Source: Acinetobacter sp. ANC 3813 (GTDB lineage Bacteria > Pseudomonadota > Gammaproteobacteria > Pseudomonadales > Moraxellaceae). Taken from it: a stretch of DNA of 57,753 nt. The notes under the pieces are model-generated. The model made no database searches. It was not told the origin of the DNA and saw only the letters and a program-made list of their open reading frames with translations. The DNA lies in contig NZ_NEGK01000017.1 in assembly GCF_002135435.1 (NCBI RefSeq), positions 1-57,753 of the forward strand. Direction: 5' to 3'. Position numbers and translations under genes: made by a program. Positions 25,843 to 33,137 of the stretch are shown piece by piece (positions within the stretch are counted from its first letter, which is position 1; every line of letters begins with the position of its first letter).

Positions 25843-26181
25843 TTAAACAGCGTCAGCGCCTGTTTCACCAGTACGAATACGGATGACTTGCTCTAAATTA
25901 GTAACAAAAATCTTTCCGTCACCAATTTTGCCAGTGCTTGCTACACGGGTAATTGACTCAATGACTGAATCAACCATTTCATCGCTGATTGCGATTTCAA
26001 TTTTCACTTTCGGTAAGAAATCAACAACATATTCCGCGCCGCGGTATAGTTCTGTATGGCCTTTTTGACGGCCAAAACCTTTGACTTCAGTGACAGTGAT
26101 CCCTTGAACACCAATTTCAGACAGTGCTTCACGCACATCGTCCAATTTAAAGGGTTTTACAATTGCAGTTACGAGCTTCAT
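25843..26181 (-). CDS. glnK: PII nitrogen regulator (GlnK/GlnB)
   Basis: A 112-residue trimeric PII signal protein that senses 2-oxoglutarate and ATP/ADP and blocks AmtB. It starts MKLVTAIVKPFKLDDVREAL. The T-loop carries the uridylylation tyrosine Y51 (RGAEY). The ATP-binding C-terminal part (TGKIGDGKIFV) is conserved. I call it glnK because amtB follows directly, although sequence alone does not separate glnK from glnB. AAGGAAA lies upstream of the ATG. Confidence 0.93.
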   Translation of the reverse strand: MKLVTAIVKPFKLDDVREALSEIGVQGITVTEVKGFGRQKGHTELYRGAEYVVDFLPKVKIEIAISDEMVDSVIESITRVASTGKIGDGKIFVTNLEQVIRIRTGETGADAV

Positions 26182-26222
26182 GTGTGTTTTCCTTCGGCTT
26201 TTTTCACCAGTAAGGTTTTATG

Positions 26223-26238
26223 TTCAATTTTCATGCCA
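26223..26238 (-). promoter_or_regulatory. Near-consensus sigma-54 promoter of glnK
   Basis: On the minus strand TGGCATGAAAATTGAA resembles TGGCAC-N5-TTGC, but the essential GC of the -12 element reads GA. It lies about 42 bases upstream of the glnK ATG. It may be weak or non-functional. Confidence 0.35.
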
Positions 26239-26458
26239 AAAGTGCTTAGGTCGGGAAAAATAGACACTCTCAGCATGAGATTTATTTATAACCTATTTTG
26301 GCCATTGAATGCTGTTTTCACTGCTAAAAATAGACATATTTATCATTTAAACGCTGATATTCGCCGTCTGAAAGCGCTATATTTTTGGAGCAGCCCCTAT
26401 AGTCTGAGGCATGGCAATGCTACACTGCCCGCTCATCTGCATCAGACGGAGATAACAA

Positions 26459-26686
26459 ATGATTGAAACTTTACTGCAAGCCATTTTGGAACAGATTGAT
26501 CAGCCTAAAAAAGACTTAGAACATAATGTCCGCGCCTTGCTCAATGAAGCAGTCAGTAAAATGGACTTGGTTTCTAAAGAGGAAATTGAACGCCAGCGCA
26601 CTGCACTAAACAACGCCAACTTACGTTTAAATGAATTGCTGAAACAAGTTGAACAGCTCGAATTAAAAATACAAAACAACAAATAA
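26459..26686 (+). CDS. ubiK: Ubiquinone biosynthesis accessory factor UbiK
   Basis: A 75-residue BMFP (YqiC-like) protein. It has an N-terminal amphipathic helix (MIETLLQAILEQI) and a C-terminal coiled coil (about residues 44-72) that trimerises. In E. coli UbiK supports aerobic ubiquinone synthesis with UbiJ. It stands between the divergent glnK and comM and carries a palindrome just after its stop. Confidence 0.85.
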   Translation: MIETLLQAILEQIDQPKKDLEHNVRALLNEAVSKMDLVSKEEIERQRTALNNANLRLNELLKQVEQLELKIQNNK

Positions 26687-26701
26687 GCACCAAACTGGTG
26701 C
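26687..26701. promoter_or_regulatory. NtrC-like palindrome GCACC-N5-GGTGC
   Basis: GCACCAAACTGGTGC is a perfect dyad of the form GCACC-N5-GGTGC, close to the NtrC consensus TGCACC-N5-GGTGCA. It begins directly after the ubiK stop and is about 450 bases upstream of the glnK sigma-54-like promoter. It has no T-run, so it is unlikely to be a terminator. It could be an NtrC enhancer acting on glnK, or an unrelated hairpin. Confidence 0.4.
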
Positions 26702-26752
26702 AGCATAAGACGCAAAACGATTAAAAAAAATGCACTATAACGGAACAATAAT

Positions 26753-28240
26753 ATGTCTTTTGCCAAAATTTATACCCGCGGGTTATTGGGCCTGCACGCG
26801 CCCTTAATTGAAGTTGAGGTTCATCTCAGCCAAGGGCTGCCCTCTTTAACGATTGTTGGCCTGGCCGAAGCGGCTGTACGCGAAAGCAAAGACCGGGTCA
26901 GATCCGCAATCATCAATAGCGGCTTTCAATTTCCAACCAAACGCCTGACCATCAACCTAGCCCCAGCAGATCTGCCTAAAGATGGTTCACGCTTAGACTT
27001 AGCGATTGCTCTGGGCATTTTAATTGCTTCAGGACAATTGCCGGAAAATGCCGCAGAACATTTGGAGTTTATTGGTGAGCTGGCGCTCGATGGCCATTTG
27101 CGTCCAACGACTGGCACTTTAAGCATTGCCATTGCCTGCCAGCAGGCGCAGCATCAGCTGGTTTTACCGACACAAAATGCTCAAGAGGCTTCGCAGCTGC
27201 CTGACTTTCAGGTCTTTGCCGCTAAACATTTAAAAGATGTCTGCGATCATCTGAATCAAATTGCGCCTTTACCGCAGTTTGATGCCGTGGAACCCGCAGC
27301 ATCCGCCAGCTATAAATTTGATTTGGCCGATGTCAAAGGACAGCTGCGTCCGCGCCGCGCGCTGGAGATTGCAGCAGCGGGCGGACATTCGATTTTATTC
27401 CGCGGCCCGCCTGGCACAGGAAAAACTTTATTGGCTTCCCGCTTATCCAGCATTCTGCCGCCTTTGAATATGCAGGAAAATTTAGAAGTCGCCAGCATTT
27501 ATTCTATTGCCAGCGCCAAGCATGAATTTGGACACCGCCCCTTCCGCGCACCGCATCATACCGCCTCAGCCATTGCTTTAGTGGGCGGCGGCTCTAACCC
27601 AAAGCCTGGCGAAATCACCCTCGCACACCTTGGCGTTTTATTTTTAGATGAACTGCCTGAATTTGACCGTAAAGTGCTGGAAGTTTTGCGTCAGCCGCTG
27701 GAATCTCGTGAAATTATTATTTCCCGCGCCTCAAGGCAAATCACCTACCCTGCCAATTTTCAGCTGATCGCAGCCATGAACCCATGCCCTTGCGGTTATG
27801 CCTTTAATCAGGATTCCCGCTGTCAATGTTCTCCAGATACGATTAAGCGCTATCAAAACCGGATCTCAGGCCCTTTATTGGATCGGATTGATTTACACAT
27901 CGATGTGCCGCCGCTGCAGGCGCATGAATTACAGGATGCTCAGCCTGCTGAATCATCTGTACTTGTGCGGGAAAGGGTTTTGAAAGCCTATGAACAGCAA
28001 ATGCAGCGCCAGCAAATGGCCAATACTTCGCTCAGTCCGAAACAATTGGAACAATTTGCAGTATTAGACAGCGCTGCAAAAAATATGCTGAATATGGCGC
28101 AGCAGCGCTTAAATCTGTCTGCACGGGCATACCATCGGGTAATTCGCGTTGCGCGCACTATTGCAGATATCGCGCAGGAAGAACAGATACAGACCACGCA
28201 TCTTTCGGAAGCCTTATCGTACCGCGGGCAAATGTCTTAA
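26753..28240 (+). CDS. comM: ComM/YifB AAA+ ATPase
   Basis: A 495-residue Mg-chelatase-like AAA+ protein. The N-terminal Lon-like domain (about residues 1-170, LTINLAPADLPKDGSRLDL) precedes an AAA+ core with Walker A GPPGTGKTLLASRL and Walker B VLFLDELPEF. A zinc-finger-like cluster (NPCPCGY, CQCSPD) follows, and the C-terminal helicase-like lid contains LSARAYHRVIRVARTIAD. In competent bacteria ComM is a branch-migration helicase that promotes integration of transformed DNA. It is separated from ubiK by 66 bases. Confidence 0.94.
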   Translation: MSFAKIYTRGLLGLHAPLIEVEVHLSQGLPSLTIVGLAEAAVRESKDRVRSAIINSGFQFPTKRLTINLAPADLPKDGSRLDLAIALGILIASGQLPENAAEHLEFIGELALDGHLRPTTGTLSIAIACQQAQHQLVLPTQNAQEASQLPDFQVFAAKHLKDVCDHLNQIAPLPQFDAVEPAASASYKFDLADVKGQLRPRRALEIAAAGGHSILFRGPPGTGKTLLASRLSSILPPLNMQENLEVASIYSIASAKHEFGHRPFRAPHHTASAIALVGGGSNPKPGEITLAHLGVLFLDELPEFDRKVLEVLRQPLESREIIISRASRQITYPANFQLIAAMNPCPCGYAFNQDSRCQCSPDTIKRYQNRISGPLLDRIDLHIDVPPLQAHELQDAQPAESSVLVRERVLKAYEQQMQRQQMANTSLSPKQLEQFAVLDSAAKNMLNMAQQRLNLSARAYHRVIRVARTIADIAQEEQIQTTHLSEALSYRGQMS

Positions 28241-28249
28241 AACAGCAAT

Positions 28250-28283
28250 AAAAAAAGGCGACCTCTGGAGAATCGCCTTTTTT
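28250..28283. terminator. Bidirectional terminator between comM and the TorF porin gene
   Basis: AAAAAAGGCGA (28251-28261) and TCGCCTTTTTT (28273-28283) form an 11-bp stem, with T-runs in both directions. It serves comM on the plus strand and the torF-like gene on the minus strand. Confidence 0.88.
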
Positions 28284-28295
28284 CAAAATGGATAC

Positions 28296-29063
28296 TTAGA
28301 ACGTTTTAGTCAAGGTAAATACTGCGCCAGTATCCACCATGCGGTTGTCCGCACTCGATGCGCCAGAACCTAAATCAATATTGGTTCCTACAGCGGCCAA
28401 CTCTGCTGTTGCGCCAGGAATTGATTTAAAGCCATAGGTTACACCGACTTTCCAATCCACATAGTTATCTTCATCACCAAACGAATATTCTGCCTTGTCA
28501 TCAACAGCTGTATAGCCCACGCTTGCTACACCGCCAAAACCAGTATCGCCAAATGGCATAGAATAGCCTGCATTCACGTTCCAGCTGCTGGTGTCCACAC
28601 CGACATAATCATTGGTGTAGTTAACATTCGTCAACAGGCTATCCCCTGCAGTCAGTACATCTGCAAAGATTAACTTACCGTAAAATTCAGTCCAGTTTAA
28701 ATCGCTAGCGCTTGGATAGTTGTAGTAAACCACACCAAAATCCAATACAGGCTTGCTGCTGAAGCTGTCTAAAGTGGTTGAAAAGCCTAATGATGGATCT
28801 AATTCTAAGCTTGGAGAATCCGAACCGAATTTAACATTTGAACCCCAAAGGCCAAAATATAATCCAGTCTCATGTGACAAGGTAAAACCAGCTTGCACTG
28901 CAGGATCATTCAATGTTTGTGTTACACCGCGGAAACGGTAATCTGTTGTAACTGCGGCGCTGCCGCTGAATGATAAACCTAATGGCAATGCTGGCGCTTC
29001 TTCAGCAAATACCGCCCCAGATGATGCAGCCAATACAGTCACAGCAAGTAATTTTTTTAACAT
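28296..29063 (-). CDS. TorF family putative porin
   Basis: A 255-residue outer-membrane beta-barrel protein with a signal peptide cut near AVFAEEA (residues 18-22). It begins mature with LPLGLSFSGSAAVTTDYRFRG, the hallmark of the Gcw_chp/TorF family. Alternating aromatic and polar strands run to the C-terminal FTLTKTF, where the terminal phenylalanine is typical of BAM substrates. The substrate is unknown. The ribosome binding site is GGGGAT. It transcribes away from the 1.1 kb AT-rich gap. Confidence 0.88.
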   Translation of the reverse strand: MLKKLLAVTVLAASSGAVFAEEAPALPLGLSFSGSAAVTTDYRFRGVTQTLNDPAVQAGFTLSHETGLYFGLWGSNVKFGSDSPSLELDPSLGFSTTLDSFSSKPVLDFGVVYYNYPSASDLNWTEFYGKLIFADVLTAGDSLLTNVNYTNDYVGVDTSSWNVNAGYSMPFGDTGFGGVASVGYTAVDDKAEYSFGDEDNYVDWKVGVTYGFKSIPGATAELAAVGTNIDLGSGASSADNRMVDTGAVFTLTKTF

Positions 29064-30166
29064 TTTGGGATCCCCAGCAGATTTTTTATAAACTCATTGA
29101 TGAATTAGCAAGCGCTGTGCCAACTTTAAAAAAATGCTTTGAAACTCTCTTGTTTAAAGGTCAAACTCGGCCAAAAAACCAATTCAACTTGATGTTTTTA
29201 ATTACTTTATTATGTTTTTATTTTTTTTATTCAATAGTGAACGCGGCACTCTCTAATGAATTCCAATCACAGCATCTAACAAAATGTGTATAAAACCGCA
29301 ACTTGTAACTATTTATAAAAAATGCATCTTTTTGAGTATATTTTTTCATCAGCCTTCAAGAAAACGCATTAAAAAAGTGCATTTTCAGTCTCAAATTTCC
29401 ATGATCTGCACTTCGGCATATAAAATTTCAAATGAATGCTTCAGTTAAACCAAATTACTTCGCTTGGCCTCAGTAATTATCCGTGACTATAAGCCTGCTA
29501 TCTTTGTTATCTATACATCATCTTTTAGTTAGGACTAACGAAATAGCATGGGTTTCAAAAATATGGCTATAAATATTAATATCTTACAATTAAAAACAAG
29601 CAGCGCGAATCAGAAAATCTCCAAACAGCATTCACAGAAACCTTCATACAATAATGCAGCAACTCAAATAACTTCGTATAACATCTGGCATCAGCAGGGA
29701 TGCTGCGTGCATACCATTTATGTAAATACACATTACATCGATATCAAGCCTGCTTAAAATATATGCAGTTTATTAAAGTATAATTCACTCAAATATTCTC
29801 AATATTTATAAAATAATAGAAAGATAACTGGAGATTTTCAGTTAAAAATACACACTGAAATTCACATTTCACACCCCCTTCTAATCTTCACCAAATTAGC
29901 CTTGTCATTTGTCTGAAATGCCGTTACATCAATCAATATCGCTGATGTTGGGTAAAATTTTATGAATTAAAAAAATGTCTCTGTTTTTACTAAAAATTAA
30001 AATAGAAAATTAAAAAATGATTATTTTTTATAGAATATTTTCTGATCAACTTATCTAAAAAAACAGTAACTTTAGTGTAATAAACACAATAAAAATGATC
30101 TTTTTTATAAGAAAACTTATACAATCTACAAACTCTTTAACTATATACGCATGAGGCTCTCTCCCA
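29064..30166. other. AT-rich 1.1 kb intergenic region between two porin genes
   Basis: This divergent region holds the upstream controls of the TorF porin (minus) and the OprD porin (plus). Base composition is far more AT-rich than the genes, above all from about 29,940 to 30,140. I see poly-A/T tracts, the perfect repeat TATAAG-AAAA-CTTATA at 30106-30121, about 46 bases before the OprD start, and AACTG/CAGTT at about 29826-29843. One possible small gene lies inside (29548-29757). No tRNA or mobile element is visible. Confidence 0.6.
29548..29757 (+). CDS. Possible small protein, 69 residues
   Basis: An ATG-started frame of 69 codons lies in the middle of the gap. The predicted protein is Asn/Gln/Ser-rich, with a C-terminal stretch containing tryptophan, a Cys-Cys pair, several His and Tyr residues (NIWHQQGCCVHTIY) and no signal peptide or membrane segment. 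A TAGGA sequence lies upstream but further away than usual. Random frames of this length are fairly common in AT-rich DNA, so this is a candidate and not an established gene. I do not recognise the sequence. Confidence 0.3.
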   Translation: MGFKNMAININILQLKTSSANQKISKQHSQKPSYNNAATQITSYNIWHQQGCCVHTIYVNTHYIDIKPA

Positions 30167-31435
30167 ATGCTTAAAACTAAAAAGCTTTCACTAGCGCTGC
30201 TTGTTAATGCAGCTTTAATTTCTACTGCATTTGCTAGTGAACAAAGTGAATCAAAAGGATTTGTAGAAGACGCTGAGGGCTCTGTACTGTTCCGTACCGG
30301 CTATATTAAACGTGATAAACAGGATGTTAATCCTGGAGATGACACAAGCTCATTTGCGCAATCAGCTATTGTAAAACTGGAATCTGGCTATACAAAGGGT
30401 GTGGTTGGTTTTGGTGTTAATGTGACTGGCGATGCTTCATTTAAACTGGGCGAAAATAAACACGCCGGCAACGGCATGATTCCAAAGCATAACGATGGTT
30501 CTGCTTATGACCATTGGGCACGCGGCGGCGCAAGTGTAAAAGCACGTGTTTCAAATACAACTGTTGAATACGGTACTCAAGTTCTAGACCTCCCTGTACT
30601 TGCTTCAAACACCGCACGTATGGTTCCAGAATATTTCACGGGTGTTCTTGCGAAAAGCCGTGAAATTGAAAACCTAGAATTGGTTGCGGGTAAATTTACT
30701 GAAAACCAATACTCAGACCAAATCAATACTGACGGCAATCATCTAGACAGCGCCGTAGTATGGGGCGCGAAGTATAAATTTGATGATCAATTGAATGCGT
30801 CTTACTATGGTTTAGACAGCAAAGATAAGCTTGACCGCCATTACATTAATGCCAACTATGTTATGCCTTTAGCCAATAAAGATTCTTTAACTTTTGATTT
30901 CAATGGCTATCACACTCAATTTGAAGCAGGCAGCTTAGCAAATTCCGGTATTTTAACTGAAGATAAATCCAACTCAATTTGGAGCATTTCAGGCGCATAT
31001 AATACTGGCGCGCACAATGTAATGCTGGCTTACCAGCAAAATACTGGCGGTATTGGCTACGACTACGGCAACAATGCTGACGGCGCGCAATCCATCTATG
31101 TTGCAAACTCATACTTGTCTGACTTCGTGGGCAAACATGAAAAATCTGCACAAATTCAATATAGCTTAGATTTTTCAAATTACGGCGTTCCAGGACTGAA
31201 CTGGACTACAGCTTATGTCTATGGCTGGGATATTCAAACACCTACCGATGACAAAGCCAAAGAAAGTGAATTCTTTAACCAATTCAAATATACAGTTCAA
31301 TCTGGTTTTGCTAAAGATGCCAGCTTACGCTTACGCTACTCTCACTACCGTGCAGACCAAGCGTATAATGATGTATACATGGCTGACACCAATGAATTAC
31401 GTGTATTCTTAGACGTTCCTGTGAAATTATTTTAA
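30167..31435 (+). CDS. OprD-family outer membrane porin (OccAB-like)
   Basis: A 422-residue outer-membrane porin with a signal peptide cleaved near TAFASEQ (residues 20-26). The OprD-family start is GFVEDAEGSVLFRTGYIKRD, and strands continue to the C-terminal LDVPVKLF with terminal phenylalanine. OprD proteins admit basic amino acids, small carboxylates or carbapenems. From memory, A. baumannii OccAB1 (A1S_0201) lies in a comparable position near ppa, so this may be its orthologue. The long AT-rich leader suggests regulated or silenced expression. The ribosome binding site is weak. Confidence 0.88.
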   Translation: MLKTKKLSLALLVNAALISTAFASEQSESKGFVEDAEGSVLFRTGYIKRDKQDVNPGDDTSSFAQSAIVKLESGYTKGVVGFGVNVTGDASFKLGENKHAGNGMIPKHNDGSAYDHWARGGASVKARVSNTTVEYGTQVLDLPVLASNTARMVPEYFTGVLAKSREIENLELVAGKFTENQYSDQINTDGNHLDSAVVWGAKYKFDDQLNASYYGLDSKDKLDRHYINANYVMPLANKDSLTFDFNGYHTQFEAGSLANSGILTEDKSNSIWSISGAYNTGAHNVMLAYQQNTGGIGYDYGNNADGAQSIYVANSYLSDFVGKHEKSAQIQYSLDFSNYGVPGLNWTTAYVYGWDIQTPTDDKAKESEFFNQFKYTVQSGFAKDASLRLRYSHYRADQAYNDVYMADTNELRVFLDVPVKLF

Positions 31436-31457
31436 TTCACTGGATTTCTAAACAAAT

Positions 31458-31491
31458 AAAAAAACCTGCATCAAATGATGCAGGTTTTTTT
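31458..31491. terminator. Terminator between the OprD porin gene and ppa
   Basis: CCTGCATC (31465-31472) and GATGCAGG (31477-31484) form an 8-bp stem with an AAAT loop and flanking A and T runs. It can serve both convergent genes. Confidence 0.9.
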
Positions 31492-31538
31492 ATGCTTCAA
31501 TTTTAAACCTCAAAACTGAAGCACTATGCTAGAAACAA

Positions 31539-32075
31539 TTATTTGTTTGCTTCAGCATAAGCAGCAATCGAGCTAAGCACTTCCTGCTTAGCAACGTCTG
31601 CACCTTCCCAGCCGCTTAACTTAACCCATTTTCCTGGCTCTAAGTCTTTATAGTGCTGGAAGAAATGTTCAATTTGGCTGATCAGCAAAGGCGGAAGATC
31701 TGTATATTCTTGAATGTCTTTGTAGATTGGCGTTAATTTGTCATGCGGAACTGCAACTAATTTTGCATCTACACCGCCATCATCTTCCATGTTCAATTTG
31801 CCCACTGGACGGCAGCGGATTACTGAACCTGGTTCAACTGGGTGTGGAGTCACAACAAGTACGTCCAGCGGGTCACCATCAAGTGACAATGTGTTTGGCA
31901 CATAACCGTAGTTAGCTGGGTAGAACATTGCAGTACCCATGAAACGGTCTACAAAAAGCGCATCAGAATCTTTATCGATTTCGTATTTGATCGGCGCTGC
32001 ATTTGCAGGGATTTCAATAATTACATAGATGTCATTTGGCGCATCTTTACCTGCAGGGATATTGCTGTAGCTCAT
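31539..32075 (-). CDS. ppa: Inorganic pyrophosphatase
   Basis: A 178-residue cytosolic family I enzyme that hydrolyses pyrophosphate. Catalytic motifs are visible: EIPANAAPIKYEIDKDS, the GTAMFYPANYGYVPNT tyrosine region, and DGDPLDVLV, which carries metal-binding aspartates. The ATG at 32075 gives the usual N terminus MSYSNIPAGKDAP; the frame is open 14 codons further upstream without support. It converges on the OprD gene. Confidence 0.96.
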   Translation of the reverse strand: MSYSNIPAGKDAPNDIYVIIEIPANAAPIKYEIDKDSDALFVDRFMGTAMFYPANYGYVPNTLSLDGDPLDVLVVTPHPVEPGSVIRCRPVGKLNMEDDGGVDAKLVAVPHDKLTPIYKDIQEYTDLPPLLISQIEHFFQHYKDLEPGKWVKLSGWEGADVAKQEVLSSIAAYAEANK

Positions 32076-32191
32076 AGCTTTGCTCTTTAACTGATTAAAT
32101 CTTTTAAACCGCAGCAATTATAACGGTTTTTCGACAGTTTTTTGAGGTTTTGCATTTATGCAGCAAATTTTTCGTCTAAATAGCGCTGGCC

Positions 32192-32590
32192 TTAAACAGT
32201 TTTAATAATGAGCAGCAGCAGGCAAATCGGACACAGCATCGACAGTGTCCAGATAATCGAACGCAGCGTGGCCCAATTGGCCAAGTAGCAAATGCCGTAA
32301 ATGATCCGCAGCAGTAAATAGGCAACGCCCAAAATCATGATAAAGCTTTGCGGAATGACCATATATTCAGCCATCAGCACAGCTGCAATAAATAAAGGCA
32401 AACTCTCAAAGCTGTTTTGCTGTACGGCATTGGCCCGCGCTGCGATACCTGTCGCTTTTGCTAAAGCTTCTCTTGGGTTTTGATGATCTTGAGCAGTTAA
32501 ACCCGCCGATTTTTTTGCAATCAGGGTAAAAATATACGGGAGCAAACAAGCGCCCAAAATGAGATAAATGATCCCACTGATGCTTTGCAT
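32192..32590 (-). CDS. MAPEG family membrane protein
   Basis: A 132-residue protein with four predicted membrane helices. It carries the MAPEG pattern, notably the RANAVQQNSFESLPLF segment and an RIIYGICYLANWATLRS stretch. Eukaryotic MAPEG proteins are glutathione or eicosanoid enzymes; the role of bacterial homologues is mostly unknown. It has AGAGAA upstream of its start and lies about 115 bases beyond the ppa start on the same strand. Confidence 0.85.
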   Translation of the reverse strand: MQSISGIIYLILGACLLPYIFTLIAKKSAGLTAQDHQNPREALAKATGIAARANAVQQNSFESLPLFIAAVLMAEYMVIPQSFIMILGVAYLLLRIIYGICYLANWATLRSIIWTLSMLCPICLLLLIIKTV

Positions 32591-32696
32591 GTGTTTTTCT
32601 CTGGATGAATTTATTACTGCTCACCATCATAGCATGGCAATTCGTGAATAAATTTTGTTAAATAGAGTGTTTTCTTTATTTACGTATAGGTTCGCT

Positions 32697-33077
32697 ATGG
32701 TCAATCCAGATCAAAAAGAGATGTTCGATGTCCTGGAAAAGCAGCGTCAAAATCAGCTGCAAGTTGACCGCGTTTTAAAAATTGTCGCTCCTGTCACTGC
32801 ATTTTTGCTGACAGTCATCTGCGCCAACATGAACATAGGGTCAACAGTCTGCACCTTCATCATGCTCTGGGTCGCCTTTTATGCAGTGTCCATTAAACAT
32901 TGGCCGCTCTGGCATTGGGTGATTGCCATCGTCGTTTACTGCATCATTGACAATGTGCTGAGCCATGGCACGTTTAAACAAAGCCAATTCAGCCTGCAGT
33001 TTGGCGCCATGTTTATTTTCTTAGGAATTTTTGGCGTTGGCCGCCGTTACTTTGACCGCTGGCTGATGAAAAAATAA
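32697..33077 (+). CDS. Small membrane protein of unknown function
   Basis: A 126-residue protein that I do not recognise. The start at 32697 has AGG about 6 bases upstream; an in-frame ATG at 32655 would add 14 residues. A charged N-terminal 35 residues (QKEMFDVLEKQRQNQLQ) precede three or four hydrophobic segments (about 38-58, 60-75, 80-95, 103-118) and an RRYFDRWLMKK tail. It stands alone, divergent from the MAPEG gene and ended by a terminator. Confidence 0.72.
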   Translation: MVNPDQKEMFDVLEKQRQNQLQVDRVLKIVAPVTAFLLTVICANMNIGSTVCTFIMLWVAFYAVSIKHWPLWHWVIAIVVYCIIDNVLSHGTFKQSQFSLQFGAMFIFLGIFGVGRRYFDRWLMKK

Positions 33078-33102
33078 TGGCTCATCAGTAAAATTCACCC
33101 AT

Positions 33103-33130
33103 AAAAAAAGCGCCTTACGGCGCTTTTTTT
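33103..33130. terminator. Bidirectional terminator before the acyl-CoA ligase gene
   Basis: AGCGCC (33109-33114) and GGCGCT (33119-33124) with a TTAC loop, flanked by 7-base A and T runs. It lies between the convergent small membrane protein gene and the ligase gene. Confidence 0.88.
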
Positions 33131-33137
33131 ATTTAGA

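Noticed and set aside
26687..26701. Read as a terminator of ubiK
   Set aside because: The dyad is strong but no T-run follows; it fits an NtrC-type operator better, so it is listed as that.
29668..29680. A 13-base exact match to a loxP arm (ATAACTTCGTATA)
   Set aside because: The second inverted arm is missing after the 8-base spacer, and no phage genes are near. It falls within the possible small gene, so it looks like coincidence.
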